DNA of 64,000 bases, taken from the NCBI RefSeq assembly GCF_019420015.1, contig NZ_JAHZIA010000039.1, forward strand, positions 62,001 through 126,000. Reading direction: 5' to 3'. Both the position numbers and the translations under genes were made by a program. This document shows, piece by piece, positions 1 to 7,966 of the stretch. The notes beneath the pieces are model-generated. The model worked only from the letters and a program-made list of their open reading frames with translations. It did not search any database and was not told the DNA's origin. Source of the DNA: Anaerofustis sp. Its GTDB lineage: Bacteria; Bacillota; Clostridia; Eubacteriales; Anaerofustaceae. Positions within the stretch are counted from its first letter, which is position 1. Each line of letters begins with the position of its first letter.

Positions 1-126
1 TTCTTCAACTTCTTCAACTTTACCACCATTGTTTGTGATTACGTTTTGAATTTTTTCTATTATACCTTTTATTTCTTCTTCAGACATATCAGGTCTAACA
101 GCTAAAAGTGTTTCATATTTTTTCAT
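1..126 (-). CDS. rpsF: 30S ribosomal protein S6, N-terminal part (partial)
   Basis: The first 42 codons of ribosomal protein S6 are present; the gene runs out of the window at base 1. The start MKKYETLLAVRPDMSEEE is characteristic of S6, a small-subunit protein that binds 16S rRNA together with S18. The ATG at 126-124 is preceded by a strong AGGAGGTGAAAGAT site. In Firmicutes rpsF is normally followed by ssb and rpsR, which would lie outside the window. The gene has its own promoter and a leader of about 75 nt with two stem-loops. Identity is secure from the N-terminus; the rest cannot be judged. Confidence 0.93.
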   Translation of the reverse strand, partial: MKKYETLLAVRPDMSEEEIKGIIEKIQNVITNNGGKVEEVEE

Positions 127-152
127 ATCTTTCACCTCCTTATGGACTTATG

Positions 153-239
153 GGGAAAATTTAATATTATATTTTCCCAAGGATGTGACTACTTTGTCAC
201 AGTTTGTTAATTATACCATTATAAAAGTATTTTTGTAAA
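153..239 (-). promoter_or_regulatory. rpsF promoter and structured leader
   Basis: On the minus strand a TTTACA -35 (239-234) and a TATAAT -10 (215-210) are separated by 18 bp. The predicted transcript starts near 203 and carries two inverted repeats. TGTGAC-N6-GTCACA lies at 184-201, right at the transcript start, and could be an operator or a hairpin. GGGAAAAT/ATTTTCCC (153-160 with 171-178) sits before the ribosome-binding site. S6:S18 autoregulatory leaders are known in other bacteria, but I do not see their CCG signature, so the mechanism is open. Confidence 0.6.
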
Positions 240-327
240 GCCTTTTATATAGTTTAAACACAAAAAATTTCGCTTTTTACTTAATATGAATAAAAAAGAA
301 CAAATTATCTTGAATATTCAGAATATA

Positions 328-356
328 TTGAAAATAATAAGAGATTATGGTATTAT
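328..356 (+). promoter_or_regulatory. Promoter of the ureohydrolase gene
   Basis: TTGAAA (328-333) and TATTAT (351-356) are separated by 17 bp, about 60 bp upstream of the start codon at 416. An AGGAGG site lies just before that start. There is no other good candidate between this gene and the divergent rpsF. Confidence 0.6.
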
Positions 357-415
357 ACTTAAATATACTCTAATCTTCAATTAATATAAATGTAATATAT
401 AGGAGGAATTTTATT

Positions 416-1347
416 ATGTCAGATGTTAAACAACCCGCAAGTGCATTATCATCACCTAGATTTTGCAACATGGGAACCTTTATGAGAATGGAAAAAGTAG
501 ATTCGGCGAAAGGATTGGATTTCGTTATTGCAGGCGCACCTTTCGATACCGCAAGCTCATTTAGATCAGGCTCCCGTTTTGGGCCGAATGCAATACGTAA
601 CATATCGGCAATGATGAAACCAAACAACGTATTAATGCAAGTTAATATAATGGAAAACTTAAAGGGTGGAGACATTGGCGACTTTCCTGTAATTCCGGGA
701 TATATACATCCAACTTATAAAGCAATAGAAGAAGGAATATCAAATATAATAAAAGAAGATGCTATACCGATAACTCTTGGAGGAGACCATTCCATTACAC
801 TTGCAGAGCTAAGAGCCGTAGCAAAAAAACATGGTCCGGTAGCATTGGTTCACTTTGACTCTCATTCAGACCTCTGTGATGAAGTATTCGGGGAAAAATA
901 CAACCACGGAACACCTTTCAGAAGAGCTTTGGAAGAAGGACTTATCGACCCTTCCCATTCAATTCAAATCGGAATGAGAGGCTCTTTATATGATCCGGAT
1001 GAACATAAAATGGCTGCCGATCTCGGCATGTTATTAATCCCTGGACATAAAGTAAGAAAAAACTCATTGAAACAGTACTTGAAAGAGTCGGAGATAAACC
1101 TTGCTTCTTAACATTTGATATAGATTTTGTAGATCCTGCTTATGCACCTGGAACAGGCACACCAGAAGTAGGAGGATTCACATCTTGGGAAACTCTTGAA
1201 ATGGTCAGAGGAATAAAAGACCTTAATTTTATAGGTATGGATTTGGTAGAAGTATTACCTGCATATGACCACGGAGAAATTACAGCATATTTAGGTGCAA
1301 ATATAGTATTTGAATTCTTATCTATACTTGCTACCCAAAAGAAATAA
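416..1347 (+). pseudogene. speB: Agmatinase-family ureohydrolase, split by a -1 frameshift
   Basis: A Mn-dependent ureohydrolase (agmatinase/arginase family), which releases urea from a guanidino compound. Frame 1 (416-1111) carries the metal motifs GGDHSIT and HFDSHSD and the KYNHGTPFRRA segment, then stops after 231 codons. The other half continues in the -1 frame to TAA at 1345-1347 and carries the second metal motif DIDFVDPAYAPGTGTPE. Joining the frames at 1057-1063 gives about 310 aa, the usual family length. The junction is A-AAA-AAC with codons in the exact phase of a -1 slippery site, so this is a homopolymer deletion (mutation or assembly error) or, less likely, programmed frameshifting. 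All catalytic motifs survive. Agmatine is the usual substrate, but specificity cannot be fixed from sequence. A YjiH-type membrane protein follows 25 bp later. Confidence 0.85.
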
Positions 1348-1372
1348 AAACAAAGATAGATAGAGAGAATAT

Positions 1373-2821
1373 ATGGAAAACTACACAGCAAAAACAAAAT
1401 ACGATCCGGACATGCCATCCAATGAATTGGACAATATACATTTTTCAAAAGATAAATTCACAAAAAGCTTTATTAAACTAGCCATTTGCTCAATTATAGG
1501 TATTTTAGTATTTTTCGTATCTGTACCACATAACGGAGAGAGCGAAATAATATTCAGTATTATATATAATTGGCTTGTCGGTTTAATGGGTAATTTCGCA
1601 TATTGGGTAATAACCCTTATTGTCGGCGGCAACTTATTCGCCCACATATACTTTAAATACATAAAAAAGGGAAAATGCCAATCAGCTTTTGCGGATGTAT
1701 ATCAAAACGATAACTTAATACATACATTTCTTTATACCATAGGATTTATATATGTATTTTTATATGCAATGAAAATGAATATACCTGGGTTCGTTGGTCC
1801 GGAGTTTATAGTCGGAGATGCAACCGGAGGAAGCGTTGTTCCGCCTATAGTACTAGGAGTACTCGGCATTATATTGGTAGGAGCAATATTTATGCCATTT
1901 CTGTTAAACTATGGAATACTAGAAATCGTAGGTGCATTACTGGAACCATTAATGAGACCTTTATTTAAAGTACCGGGTAAAGCGGCACTGGATGCCGTTG
2001 CATCTTTCGTAAGCTCATCTTCACTGGGGGTACTGATTACAAACCGCTTATGGAAGAAAAATGCATATACCGACAAAGAAATGGTAGCAATAATGACAGG
2101 ATTCAGTGCGGTCAGCATCGGATTTGCATATCTTGTTATAAATACCGCAAACTTGGGACATTTGTTTTTAAAAATATATGCGATAAGTTTCGTGCTTGTA
2201 TTTATAATGGAAATGATTATGGTCCGCATACCTCCTATATCAAGGAAGAAAAATACATACTTTAACGGAAGAGAGCAAACGGAAGAGGAAAGAAAAGAAG
2301 GAGCCAAGTTAAGTTTATCATTATTTAAAATAGGTTTTAACAGAGCAGTTAAAAGAGCAGGAATTTCAAACAGTATAAAAAAAGATATGAAATTAAGTTT
2401 AAAAGACAGCTTCTTAATTTTACCTCAAGTTTTAACCATGCTTTCTGCCATAGGCGTAAGCGCTCTAATTTTAGCCGAATACACCCCTTTGTTTCAATGG
2501 TTGGGGAATATATTTAAACCATTGCTTATGCTATGTCAAGTACCTGACATAAACTTGATAGCACCGTCAATTCCGGTTGGAATAGCCGAAATGTTTCTTC
2601 CTGTACTTGTTATGGGAACTAAAATAAGTATAATAAGTGAACCGGCAAGAGTATTTGTAACTCTTGTATCAATAGTACAGATTATTTTCTTCTCAGAAAC
2701 CGCAACCGTTATGCTTGCCACAAAATCACCTATTAAATTTTGGGAAATAATAGTATGTTTCTTGGAAAGAACAGTTATTGCAATCCCTCTGGCAGCTCTT
2801 GTAATTCATTTCTTATTTTAA
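1373..2821 (+). CDS. YjiH family nucleoside-recognition (Gate) domain membrane protein
   Basis: A 482-aa polytopic membrane protein matching the YjiH group of Gate-domain proteins. It has an N-terminal cytosolic stretch of about 35 residues, then hydrophobic helices (for example 37-52, 60-85, 112-130, 150-185) and a basic cytosolic loop at about 285-340 that separates two Gate-like halves. The GKAALDAVASFVSSSSLGVLITN segment is typical of Gate domains. These proteins are presumed transporters without a settled substrate. Co-transcription with a ureohydrolase and no promoter in the gap suggest it moves agmatine, a related guanidino or polyamine compound, or the product; that is inference from context. 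A terminator follows. Confidence 0.8.
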   Translation: MENYTAKTKYDPDMPSNELDNIHFSKDKFTKSFIKLAICSIIGILVFFVSVPHNGESEIIFSIIYNWLVGLMGNFAYWVITLIVGGNLFAHIYFKYIKKGKCQSAFADVYQNDNLIHTFLYTIGFIYVFLYAMKMNIPGFVGPEFIVGDATGGSVVPPIVLGVLGIILVGAIFMPFLLNYGILEIVGALLEPLMRPLFKVPGKAALDAVASFVSSSSLGVLITNRLWKKNAYTDKEMVAIMTGFSAVSIGFAYLVINTANLGHLFLKIYAISFVLVFIMEMIMVRIPPISRKKNTYFNGREQTEEERKEGAKLSLSLFKIGFNRAVKRAGISNSIKKDMKLSLKDSFLILPQVLTMLSAIGVSALILAEYTPLFQWLGNIFKPLLMLCQVPDINLIAPSIPVGIAEMFLPVLVMGTKISIISEPARVFVTLVSIVQIIFFSETATVMLATKSPIKFWEIIVCFLERTVIAIPLAALVIHFLF

Positions 2822-2851
2822 TTTTAAAATAATTAAAAAATATACATTTAT

Positions 2852-2887
2852 AAAAAAGACTTAAGAATATATTCTTAAGTCTTTTTT
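2852..2887 (+). terminator. Intrinsic terminator after the yjiH-type gene
   Basis: A 17-bp perfect hairpin (2852-2868 with 2871-2887) has an A-run on the 5' side and a T-run on the 3' side. It ends the ureohydrolase/YjiH transcript. Confidence 0.9.
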
Positions 2888-3132
2888 ATTTACTCTAGAA
2901 TAATGAAACAATCATTAAAATTTAATTAATAAGATATAAATAAATAAAAAATATGTTACAATAGGTATCATTTTGCTGAAAGCCAATATTATTTGATAAT
3001 TTGATAAAAATAATGTAAATTTTAAGGTTATTTTTATAAAGGAAAGGTACAATATAAAATAATATAAATGGATAAAATAAACTGTATTTAAAATACTCAA
3101 AACTTACATAAACAACTATTGAGGGAAATTAC
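2888..3132 (+). other. Intergenic region before the deacetylase gene
   Basis: This is non-coding, very A+T-rich DNA. The best promoter candidate is TTTATA (3033-3038) with TAAAAT (3055-3060) at 16-bp spacing. A GAGGG ribosome-binding site at 3121-3125 precedes the ATG at 3133. No repeat or RNA structure stands out. Confidence 0.4.
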
Positions 3133-4551
3133 ATGAATAAACTATTACAAAAAATCAAAAAAACAGATATACGAATTATACTACTCATAATAATATTAAT
3201 TTTGTCTTCGATGGCTTTTATAAAAATAACATTAACACCACTAGTATTAAAAAATGCCAGTATAGATACACAGATAAACTCTACAATAAATGCAGAAGAC
3301 AATATAAAACATGTGTACTTCGGCTCAAAAAAAGACGTAAAAATAGATACCAGCAAAGTAAATACAAAAAAACTGGGTCAATACGATTTAACATATACTT
3401 ATAAAGATAAAAATTATCAAATAAAAGTTAATGTCATAGATACCATACCTCCTGATTTTGATGTTAAAAGTTACAAAAGCGAAGTCGGTGCAGAAATAAA
3501 TCCCAAAAAGCTCGTTAAAAACATAAAAGACGAAACACAAACAAAAGTATATTTTAAAATGCACTATTTATTCGATAAAGAAGGTAATTTTGATGTTTGT
3601 GTAATTGTTGAAGACGAAGGAGGAAACAAGACAGAAAAAAATACTACAGTAACCTTAGTAAAGGACGAAGAAGGCCCTAAGTTTATAGATACACAACCTA
3701 TCAATATTGTTAAAAACGGCAATCTAAAGGCTGAAGAAAAAACCGAGGTAAAAGATAATTTTGACCCTTCACCGAGTGTATCTGCAGATATGAGCAATGT
3801 AGACATAAGCAAACCAGGCAAATACCAGATAACCTATACCGCTACAGACAGAGCAGGCAACATAACGGTACAAAAAAGAGAAGTTAATGTAGTAGAAAAG
3901 ATCGGCAGTAAAAAAGAAAGCAAAGAAAAAATAGTATATTTGACTTTTGATGACGGGCCATCTGAAAATACCATAAAGATTCTAAAAATATTAGACAAAT
4001 ATGATGCAAAAGCAACCTTTTTTGTAACAGGAAATAACCATGAATATAACTACCTTTTAAAAAGAATGAGTAATGAAGGCCATACAATAGGGCTTCATAC
4101 ATACACTCACGACTACGCAAATATATATAAGTCTAAGGAGAATTATTTCAAAGACTTAAATAAAGTAGGTAATATGGTAAAAAGTTATGTAGGATATTTC
4201 CCACGATATATCAGATTCCCGGGAGGCTCATCGAATACAATAAGCAGAAGCTACAAAAAAGGTATTATGACAAAGTTATCAAAGGAAGTAATTAACAGAG
4301 GTTTTCAATATTATGACTGGAATTGTGATTCAACCGATGCATCCGGAAATAATGTAAGTACAAAGAAAATAGTAAAGAATGCAACTTCATGTAAAGAAAA
4401 AAATATCAATATACTATTTCATGATACTGATGCAAAAGATACAACAGTAAAGGCTTTGCCTAAAATAATAAAATATTATAAATCAAAAGGATATGATTTC
4501 AGAGCAATAGATGATTCATCTTATGCTCCCCACCACGGAATAAATAACTAA
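3133..4551 (+). CDS. Membrane-anchored polysaccharide deacetylase with Ig-like domains
   Basis: A 472-aa surface enzyme. An N-terminal hydrophobic segment (about 14-35) anchors it. Two bacterial Ig-like (DUF5011-type) repeats follow at about 40-175 and 180-255, each ending in a D-x-x-G-N pattern (VEDEGGNKT, TDRAGNITV). A NodB deacetylase domain starts near 265: the metal/catalytic motif TFDDGPS, ATFFVTG, the zinc-ligand motif HTYTHDY, RFPGG, and a DWNCDS segment. The family removes acetyl groups from peptidoglycan GlcNAc or MurNAc, commonly giving lysozyme resistance, or from exopolysaccharide. The Ig-like repeats probably hold the catalytic domain away from the membrane or bind the wall. It stands alone between terminators. 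Confidence 0.88.
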   Translation: MNKLLQKIKKTDIRIILLIIILILSSMAFIKITLTPLVLKNASIDTQINSTINAEDNIKHVYFGSKKDVKIDTSKVNTKKLGQYDLTYTYKDKNYQIKVNVIDTIPPDFDVKSYKSEVGAEINPKKLVKNIKDETQTKVYFKMHYLFDKEGNFDVCVIVEDEGGNKTEKNTTVTLVKDEEGPKFIDTQPINIVKNGNLKAEEKTEVKDNFDPSPSVSADMSNVDISKPGKYQITYTATDRAGNITVQKREVNVVEKIGSKKESKEKIVYLTFDDGPSENTIKILKILDKYDAKATFFVTGNNHEYNYLLKRMSNEGHTIGLHTYTHDYANIYKSKENYFKDLNKVGNMVKSYVGYFPRYIRFPGGSSNTISRSYKKGIMTKLSKEVINRGFQYYDWNCDSTDASGNNVSTKKIVKNATSCKEKNINILFHDTDAKDTTVKALPKIIKYYKSKGYDFRAIDDSSYAPHHGINN

Positions 4552-4583
4552 AAGACGAATATTAAATATTCGTCTTTTTTATT
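4551..4583 (+). terminator. Intrinsic terminator after the deacetylase
   Basis: The stem AAAGACGAAT/ATTCGTCTTT (4551-4560 with 4568-4577) is followed by a T-run. The stem begins at the last base of the stop codon. Confidence 0.9.
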
Positions 4584-4592
4584 AAAGCATAC

Positions 4593-4623
4593 TTGACATG
4601 GAGTTAACTTCAAAGAGTATCAT
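4593..4623 (+). promoter_or_regulatory. MerR-type promoter with 19-bp spacer driving the cupin gene
   Basis: TTGACA (4593-4598) and TATCAT (4618-4623) are separated by 19 bp. The spacer holds the near-perfect dyad TGGAGTTAACTTCA (4599-4612). An over-long spacer with a central AGTTAACT dyad is the hallmark of promoters activated by MerR-family regulators, which untwist the DNA to realign the boxes. No merR gene lies in the window, so the regulator acts from elsewhere. Confidence 0.72.
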
Positions 4624-4732
4624 TATGTGTGCAGTAAGTAATAATTATAAAAAACGCAGTATTACAAATATATATCAAATGTTTTTTATATAAAAACTTA
4701 TAAGAAAATAATAAATAAAAAGGAAGGAAAAA

Positions 4733-5158
4733 ATGGATAAAAAAGAATTCGAAAAAGAAAATATATTTGGAAAAGGAAATCCCAATGAAGCTTTCGCTGA
4801 ATATTTCACAGGAAATAGTTATTTAAATCCTTTGGTAGACGCGAAAACCAGCCCTTTATTTTTAGCGAATGTAACATTTGAACCGGGATGCAGAAATAAC
4901 TGGCATATACATCATGCAACAAAAGGAGGAGGACAGATACTTATTTGTACCGCAGGTTATGGTTGGTATCAAGAAGAAGGAAAAAGAGCAGAATCTTTAG
5001 AGCCCGGAAAAATAATTGTAATACCGCCAAATGTAAAACATTGGCACGGAGCAAAAAAAGATTCTTGGTTTTCTCACATATCTATAGAAGTACCCGGAGA
5101 AAAAACATCTAATGAATGGCTAAATAAGGTAGATGAAAAATTATATGGGAAATTATAA
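4733..5158 (+). CDS. Single-domain cupin
   Basis: A 141-aa cytosolic protein of the small cupin type often found with carboxymuconolactone decarboxylase-like proteins. The conserved barrel holds candidate metal ligands H58 and H60 (NNWHIHHATKGGGQ), Q68, and H103/H105 (VKHWHGA), with the usual PGKIIVIPPN loop between the two motifs. Members bind Mn, Fe or Zn and are often redox- or stress-related; the substrate is unknown. It is monocistronic, with a leader of about 100 nt from a MerR-type promoter, which suggests induction by a small molecule, aldehyde or oxidant. The start has an AAGGAAGG site. Confidence 0.8.
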   Translation: MDKKEFEKENIFGKGNPNEAFAEYFTGNSYLNPLVDAKTSPLFLANVTFEPGCRNNWHIHHATKGGGQILICTAGYGWYQEEGKRAESLEPGKIIVIPPNVKHWHGAKKDSWFSHISIEVPGEKTSNEWLNKVDEKLYGKL

Positions 5159-5227
5159 TACTGCATCTAAAACAATATAATATTAAAAATAGCCAATAAG
5201 AATATAAATTACAAGAAACAATTAAAC

Positions 5228-5255
5228 TTTAAAAGTATCAATAATATGTTAAAAT
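5228..5255 (+). promoter_or_regulatory. Promoter with extended -10 box
   Basis: TTTAAA (5228-5233) and TAAAAT (5250-5255) are separated by 16 bp. A TG dinucleotide one base upstream of the -10 makes it an extended -10 promoter, 47 bp before the ATG at 5302. Confidence 0.5.
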
Positions 5256-5301
5256 AAATATAAATAAAACAAATTTAAATATATTGATAAAGAGGCAAAA
5301 T

Positions 5302-6504
5302 ATGAACCCCATTAAAGTACATGAAACCAAAATCCCTTTAGTAGTGGGAGGTATCTGCAGTATTATTTTTTTGATTATGTTTATACTTTCTCTTATAAGC
5401 GCTATAACCAATAAAGATACTGTACTTATAATAATAAGCATCCTGGTATTTGGAGGATTCACCTTACTGGGAATCTATTTGCTTTTTGATTATTTCAGAC
5501 GTAGCCTGATATTATACAGCACCCATATAACATACACTCCTGCAATAGGAAAGACCAAAACGTTTTACTATAACGAAATAACTTCTGTAAAGTTTATGGC
5601 TAAAGGAACGACTCTTCAATACAGAATTTATTCAAATGAAAATATACTGGCGTCCTTTGAGCTCAACATGAAAAATGTTGAACTAGCCCTGGAATATTTT
5701 GAACAGAGAAATATTACAATTGAAAAAGCAGACGTTTTTAAATACGGAAATAAACTGGACAAAATCAAGGAAAATCTTCAACGAAACAAAGAAAATGAAG
5801 GAAATTACATAAAAAATACATGGAGCAAAGAAAGATTAAATAAAGAACATCGTATAATCAAAATCATAAGATACCTTATACCACCGTTAATAATCCTTTC
5901 TTTTTTCCTTTCTGCAAAAGTATCCTTTATATTATTAATTTCTTTATTATTAATTATTTGGATAATGTATATAATTCTATATCCAAAGCTGGCATTTGAA
6001 GTATCCGAAAAAGATAAAGCATCAAATTTAAGATTTCAATTCCCTTTTATATCATCGGCAATTATTGTAGTGATACTTTTAAAATCAACAGATGTCATAA
6101 ATGAAACCAACAAAGAATTTTTCGGATATATAATTATATTTTCAATAATATTGATGATATCTTATTTTGTCATGCTTTTTATAAAAAGAAGAAAGGAAAA
6201 TACAGGCAAAATACTTTTGGTATTGCTGGGAACTTTCATAATATCCATTTCTATTGTACGTCCCATAAACTACGTTTTAACAACAGGTGTAATAGGACAC
6301 AAAACAGTTAAAATATCAGACAAATCCATTTACAATTCAAAAAACGGCACCGACTATACTTTGGAAGTAATCCTAAAAAACAATACTCGAGAATCAATGA
6401 ATGTATCCAAATCTTTATATAATTCAGTGGATATAAATGACAATGTAAAAATATGCAAGAGAAGAAGCTTAATCGGATATGATTATTGCACACTTCATAA
6501 ATAA
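5302..6504 (+). CDS. PH-like domain membrane protein of unknown function
   Basis: About 400 aa. I chose ATG 5302, with AGAGG six bases upstream, over the in-frame TTG at 5284. The N-terminus has two hydrophobic helices (about 15-40 and 45-65), then a domain of about 80 residues resembling bacterial PH domains (LILYSTHITYTPAIGKTKTF onward). Five or more further helices lie between about 185 and 325. A C-terminal stretch of about 80 residues is predicted to be extracytoplasmic. It resembles loosely defined clostridial membrane proteins without known function. It stands alone, and the next gene (AlkD-type) starts 75 bp later with its own ribosome-binding site. I do not recognise a specific role. 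Confidence 0.6.
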   Translation: MNPIKVHETKIPLVVGGICSIIFLIMFILSLISAITNKDTVLIIISILVFGGFTLLGIYLLFDYFRRSLILYSTHITYTPAIGKTKTFYYNEITSVKFMAKGTTLQYRIYSNENILASFELNMKNVELALEYFEQRNITIEKADVFKYGNKLDKIKENLQRNKENEGNYIKNTWSKERLNKEHRIIKIIRYLIPPLIILSFFLSAKVSFILLISLLLIIWIMYIILYPKLAFEVSEKDKASNLRFQFPFISSAIIVVILLKSTDVINETNKEFFGYIIIFSIILMISYFVMLFIKRRKENTGKILLVLLGTFIISISIVRPINYVLTTGVIGHKTVKISDKSIYNSKNGTDYTLEVILKNNTRESMNVSKSLYNSVDINDNVKICKRRSLIGYDYCTLHK

Positions 6505-6579
6505 TTATATCATTTAGTAAAAATACATTTATACAGGCGAATATAAAAACAAACATAATATTAACAGGAGTTTATAAAT

Positions 6580-7227
6580 ATGGATATATTCAATATTTTT
6601 AGGAATAACAGAAATGAAGAAAATGCAATCAAAATGAGTAAATATTTAAAAAACCAATTTGAATTTTTAGGAATCAAAACTCCTCTTCGAAGAAAGTTGG
6701 AAAAAGAATACTTTAAAAGCATAAAAAATGAAAAATTTATAAATAAAGATTTTATAAAAAAATGTTATGACGAAAAATACAGAGAATTTCAATATCTTGC
6801 GATAGATTATTTAAAAGAAAAAATCAATTTTCTAGATAAAAACAATATACCCTTAATTAAAAAATTAATAACCACAAAATCATGGTGGGATACAACAGAC
6901 AGCTTAGATGAGATAATCGGAACAATTGCACTTAAAGACAAAAGTACAAACGATATATTGTTAAAGTGGAGTAAAGATAAAAACATATGGCTTAGAAGAG
7001 TAAGCATAGATCATCAACTATTAAGAAAAGAAAAAACCGATACAGAACTGTTAGAAAAAATAATTGTAAATAATTTCGGCAGCAATGAATTTTTTATCAA
7101 TAAAGCAATAGGTTGGGCTTTACGAGACTATTCAAAAACAAATAAAGAATGGGTCAGTAACTTTATAAAAAAATATAACAATAATCTTTCCTCTTTAAGC
7201 ATACGAGAAGGAAGTAAATATTTATAA
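6580..7227 (+). CDS. DNA alkylation repair protein, AlkD family
   Basis: A 215-aa all-helical protein matching AlkD-type HEAT-like-repeat DNA glycosylases, which remove alkylated bases (3-methyladenine, 7-methylguanine) without base flipping. Family signatures are visible in order: FLGIKTPLRRKL near the N-terminus, SWWDTTDSLDEIIG (Trp and Asp of the DNA-facing surface), WLRRVSIDHQL, and FFINKAIGWALRDYSK. Length matches the family (about 210-235). An AGGAG site precedes the ATG. It is monocistronic or loosely joined to the gene upstream. Activity is inferred from family membership. Confidence 0.85.
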   Translation: MDIFNIFRNNRNEENAIKMSKYLKNQFEFLGIKTPLRRKLEKEYFKSIKNEKFINKDFIKKCYDEKYREFQYLAIDYLKEKINFLDKNNIPLIKKLITTKSWWDTTDSLDEIIGTIALKDKSTNDILLKWSKDKNIWLRRVSIDHQLLRKEKTDTELLEKIIVNNFGSNEFFINKAIGWALRDYSKTNKEWVSNFIKKYNNNLSSLSIREGSKYL

Positions 7228-7228
7228 T

Positions 7229-7261
7229 TTTAATTTATCTTTAATTTAACATTATTATCAT
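7229..7261 (+). promoter_or_regulatory. Promoter with response-regulator boxes upstream of the TCS
   Basis: A tandem 11-bp repeat (TTTAATTTATC at 7229-7239, TTTAATTTAAC at 7240-7250) lies 16 bp (core to box) upstream of a TATCAT -10 at 7256-7261. OmpR/PhoB-family regulators bind direct repeats of this period in place of a -35 box, so this is a likely autoregulatory site for the gene at 7295. Confidence 0.6.
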
Positions 7262-7294
7262 AAAAAATAAAAACTTAAAGTAAAGGAGCAGTAT

Positions 7295-7966
7295 ATGAGA
7301 ATTCTTGTTGTTGAGGATGAAAAGAATTTAAACCAACTAATCGTTAAAAGATTAAAGAGTGAAAAATATACCGTGGACAGTTGTTTTAACGGAGAAGATG
7401 CAGTATTTTACATAGAAAGTACACAGTACGACGTAGTAATTCTGGATATAATGATACCTAAAATAAACGGCTTTGACGTAATAAGAAAAATCAGAGATAA
7501 AGGAATCGAAACATATATTATAGCCCTAACGGCCATGGATTCCACAGAAGATATTGTAACAGGATTAAATCTTGGGGCAGATGATTATATGGTAAAACCT
7601 TTTTCTTTTAGCGAACTTATTGCAAGGATATATGCCGTAACAAGAAGAAATTCAAAGAATAAAACAAATGTATATAAAGTAGCAGACTTGGAAGTAGACT
7701 GTAATGCAAAAACAGTAAAGAGAGCAGGAAAAGAAATAGAACTTTCCAGCAGAGAATATGGGATACTGGTTTTTCTTATAAAAAACAAAGGTATGATTTT
7801 ATCAAGAGAACAAATTGAACAAAATGTATGGAATTACGACTATGAAGGTACGTCAAATATGATAGACGTATATATTAGATATTTAAGAAAAAAAATGGAT
7901 ACGGGCTATGATAAAAAATTAATCCACACAAAAAGAAATATAGGATATGTATTAAAGGAAGAATAA
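7295..7966 (+). CDS. OmpR/PhoB-family response regulator
   Basis: A 223-aa transcription factor. The receiver domain (1-115) has the acidic pair E7-D8, phospho-acceptor D51 (VVILDIMIP), the T/A switch region, and the conserved lysine in MVKPF. The C-terminal winged-helix DNA-binding domain (about 125-222) ends in the typical DVYIRYLRKKMD and GYVLKEE. Its stop TAA shares one base with the ATG of the kinase gene. The same 11-bp repeat architecture appears before this gene and before the secreted-protein gene at 9384, so those are its likely targets. The signal is unknown. Confidence 0.93.
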   Translation: MRILVVEDEKNLNQLIVKRLKSEKYTVDSCFNGEDAVFYIESTQYDVVILDIMIPKINGFDVIRKIRDKGIETYIIALTAMDSTEDIVTGLNLGADDYMVKPFSFSELIARIYAVTRRNSKNKTNVYKVADLEVDCNAKTVKRAGKEIELSSREYGILVFLIKNKGMILSREQIEQNVWNYDYEGTSNMIDVYIRYLRKKMDTGYDKKLIHTKRNIGYVLKEE

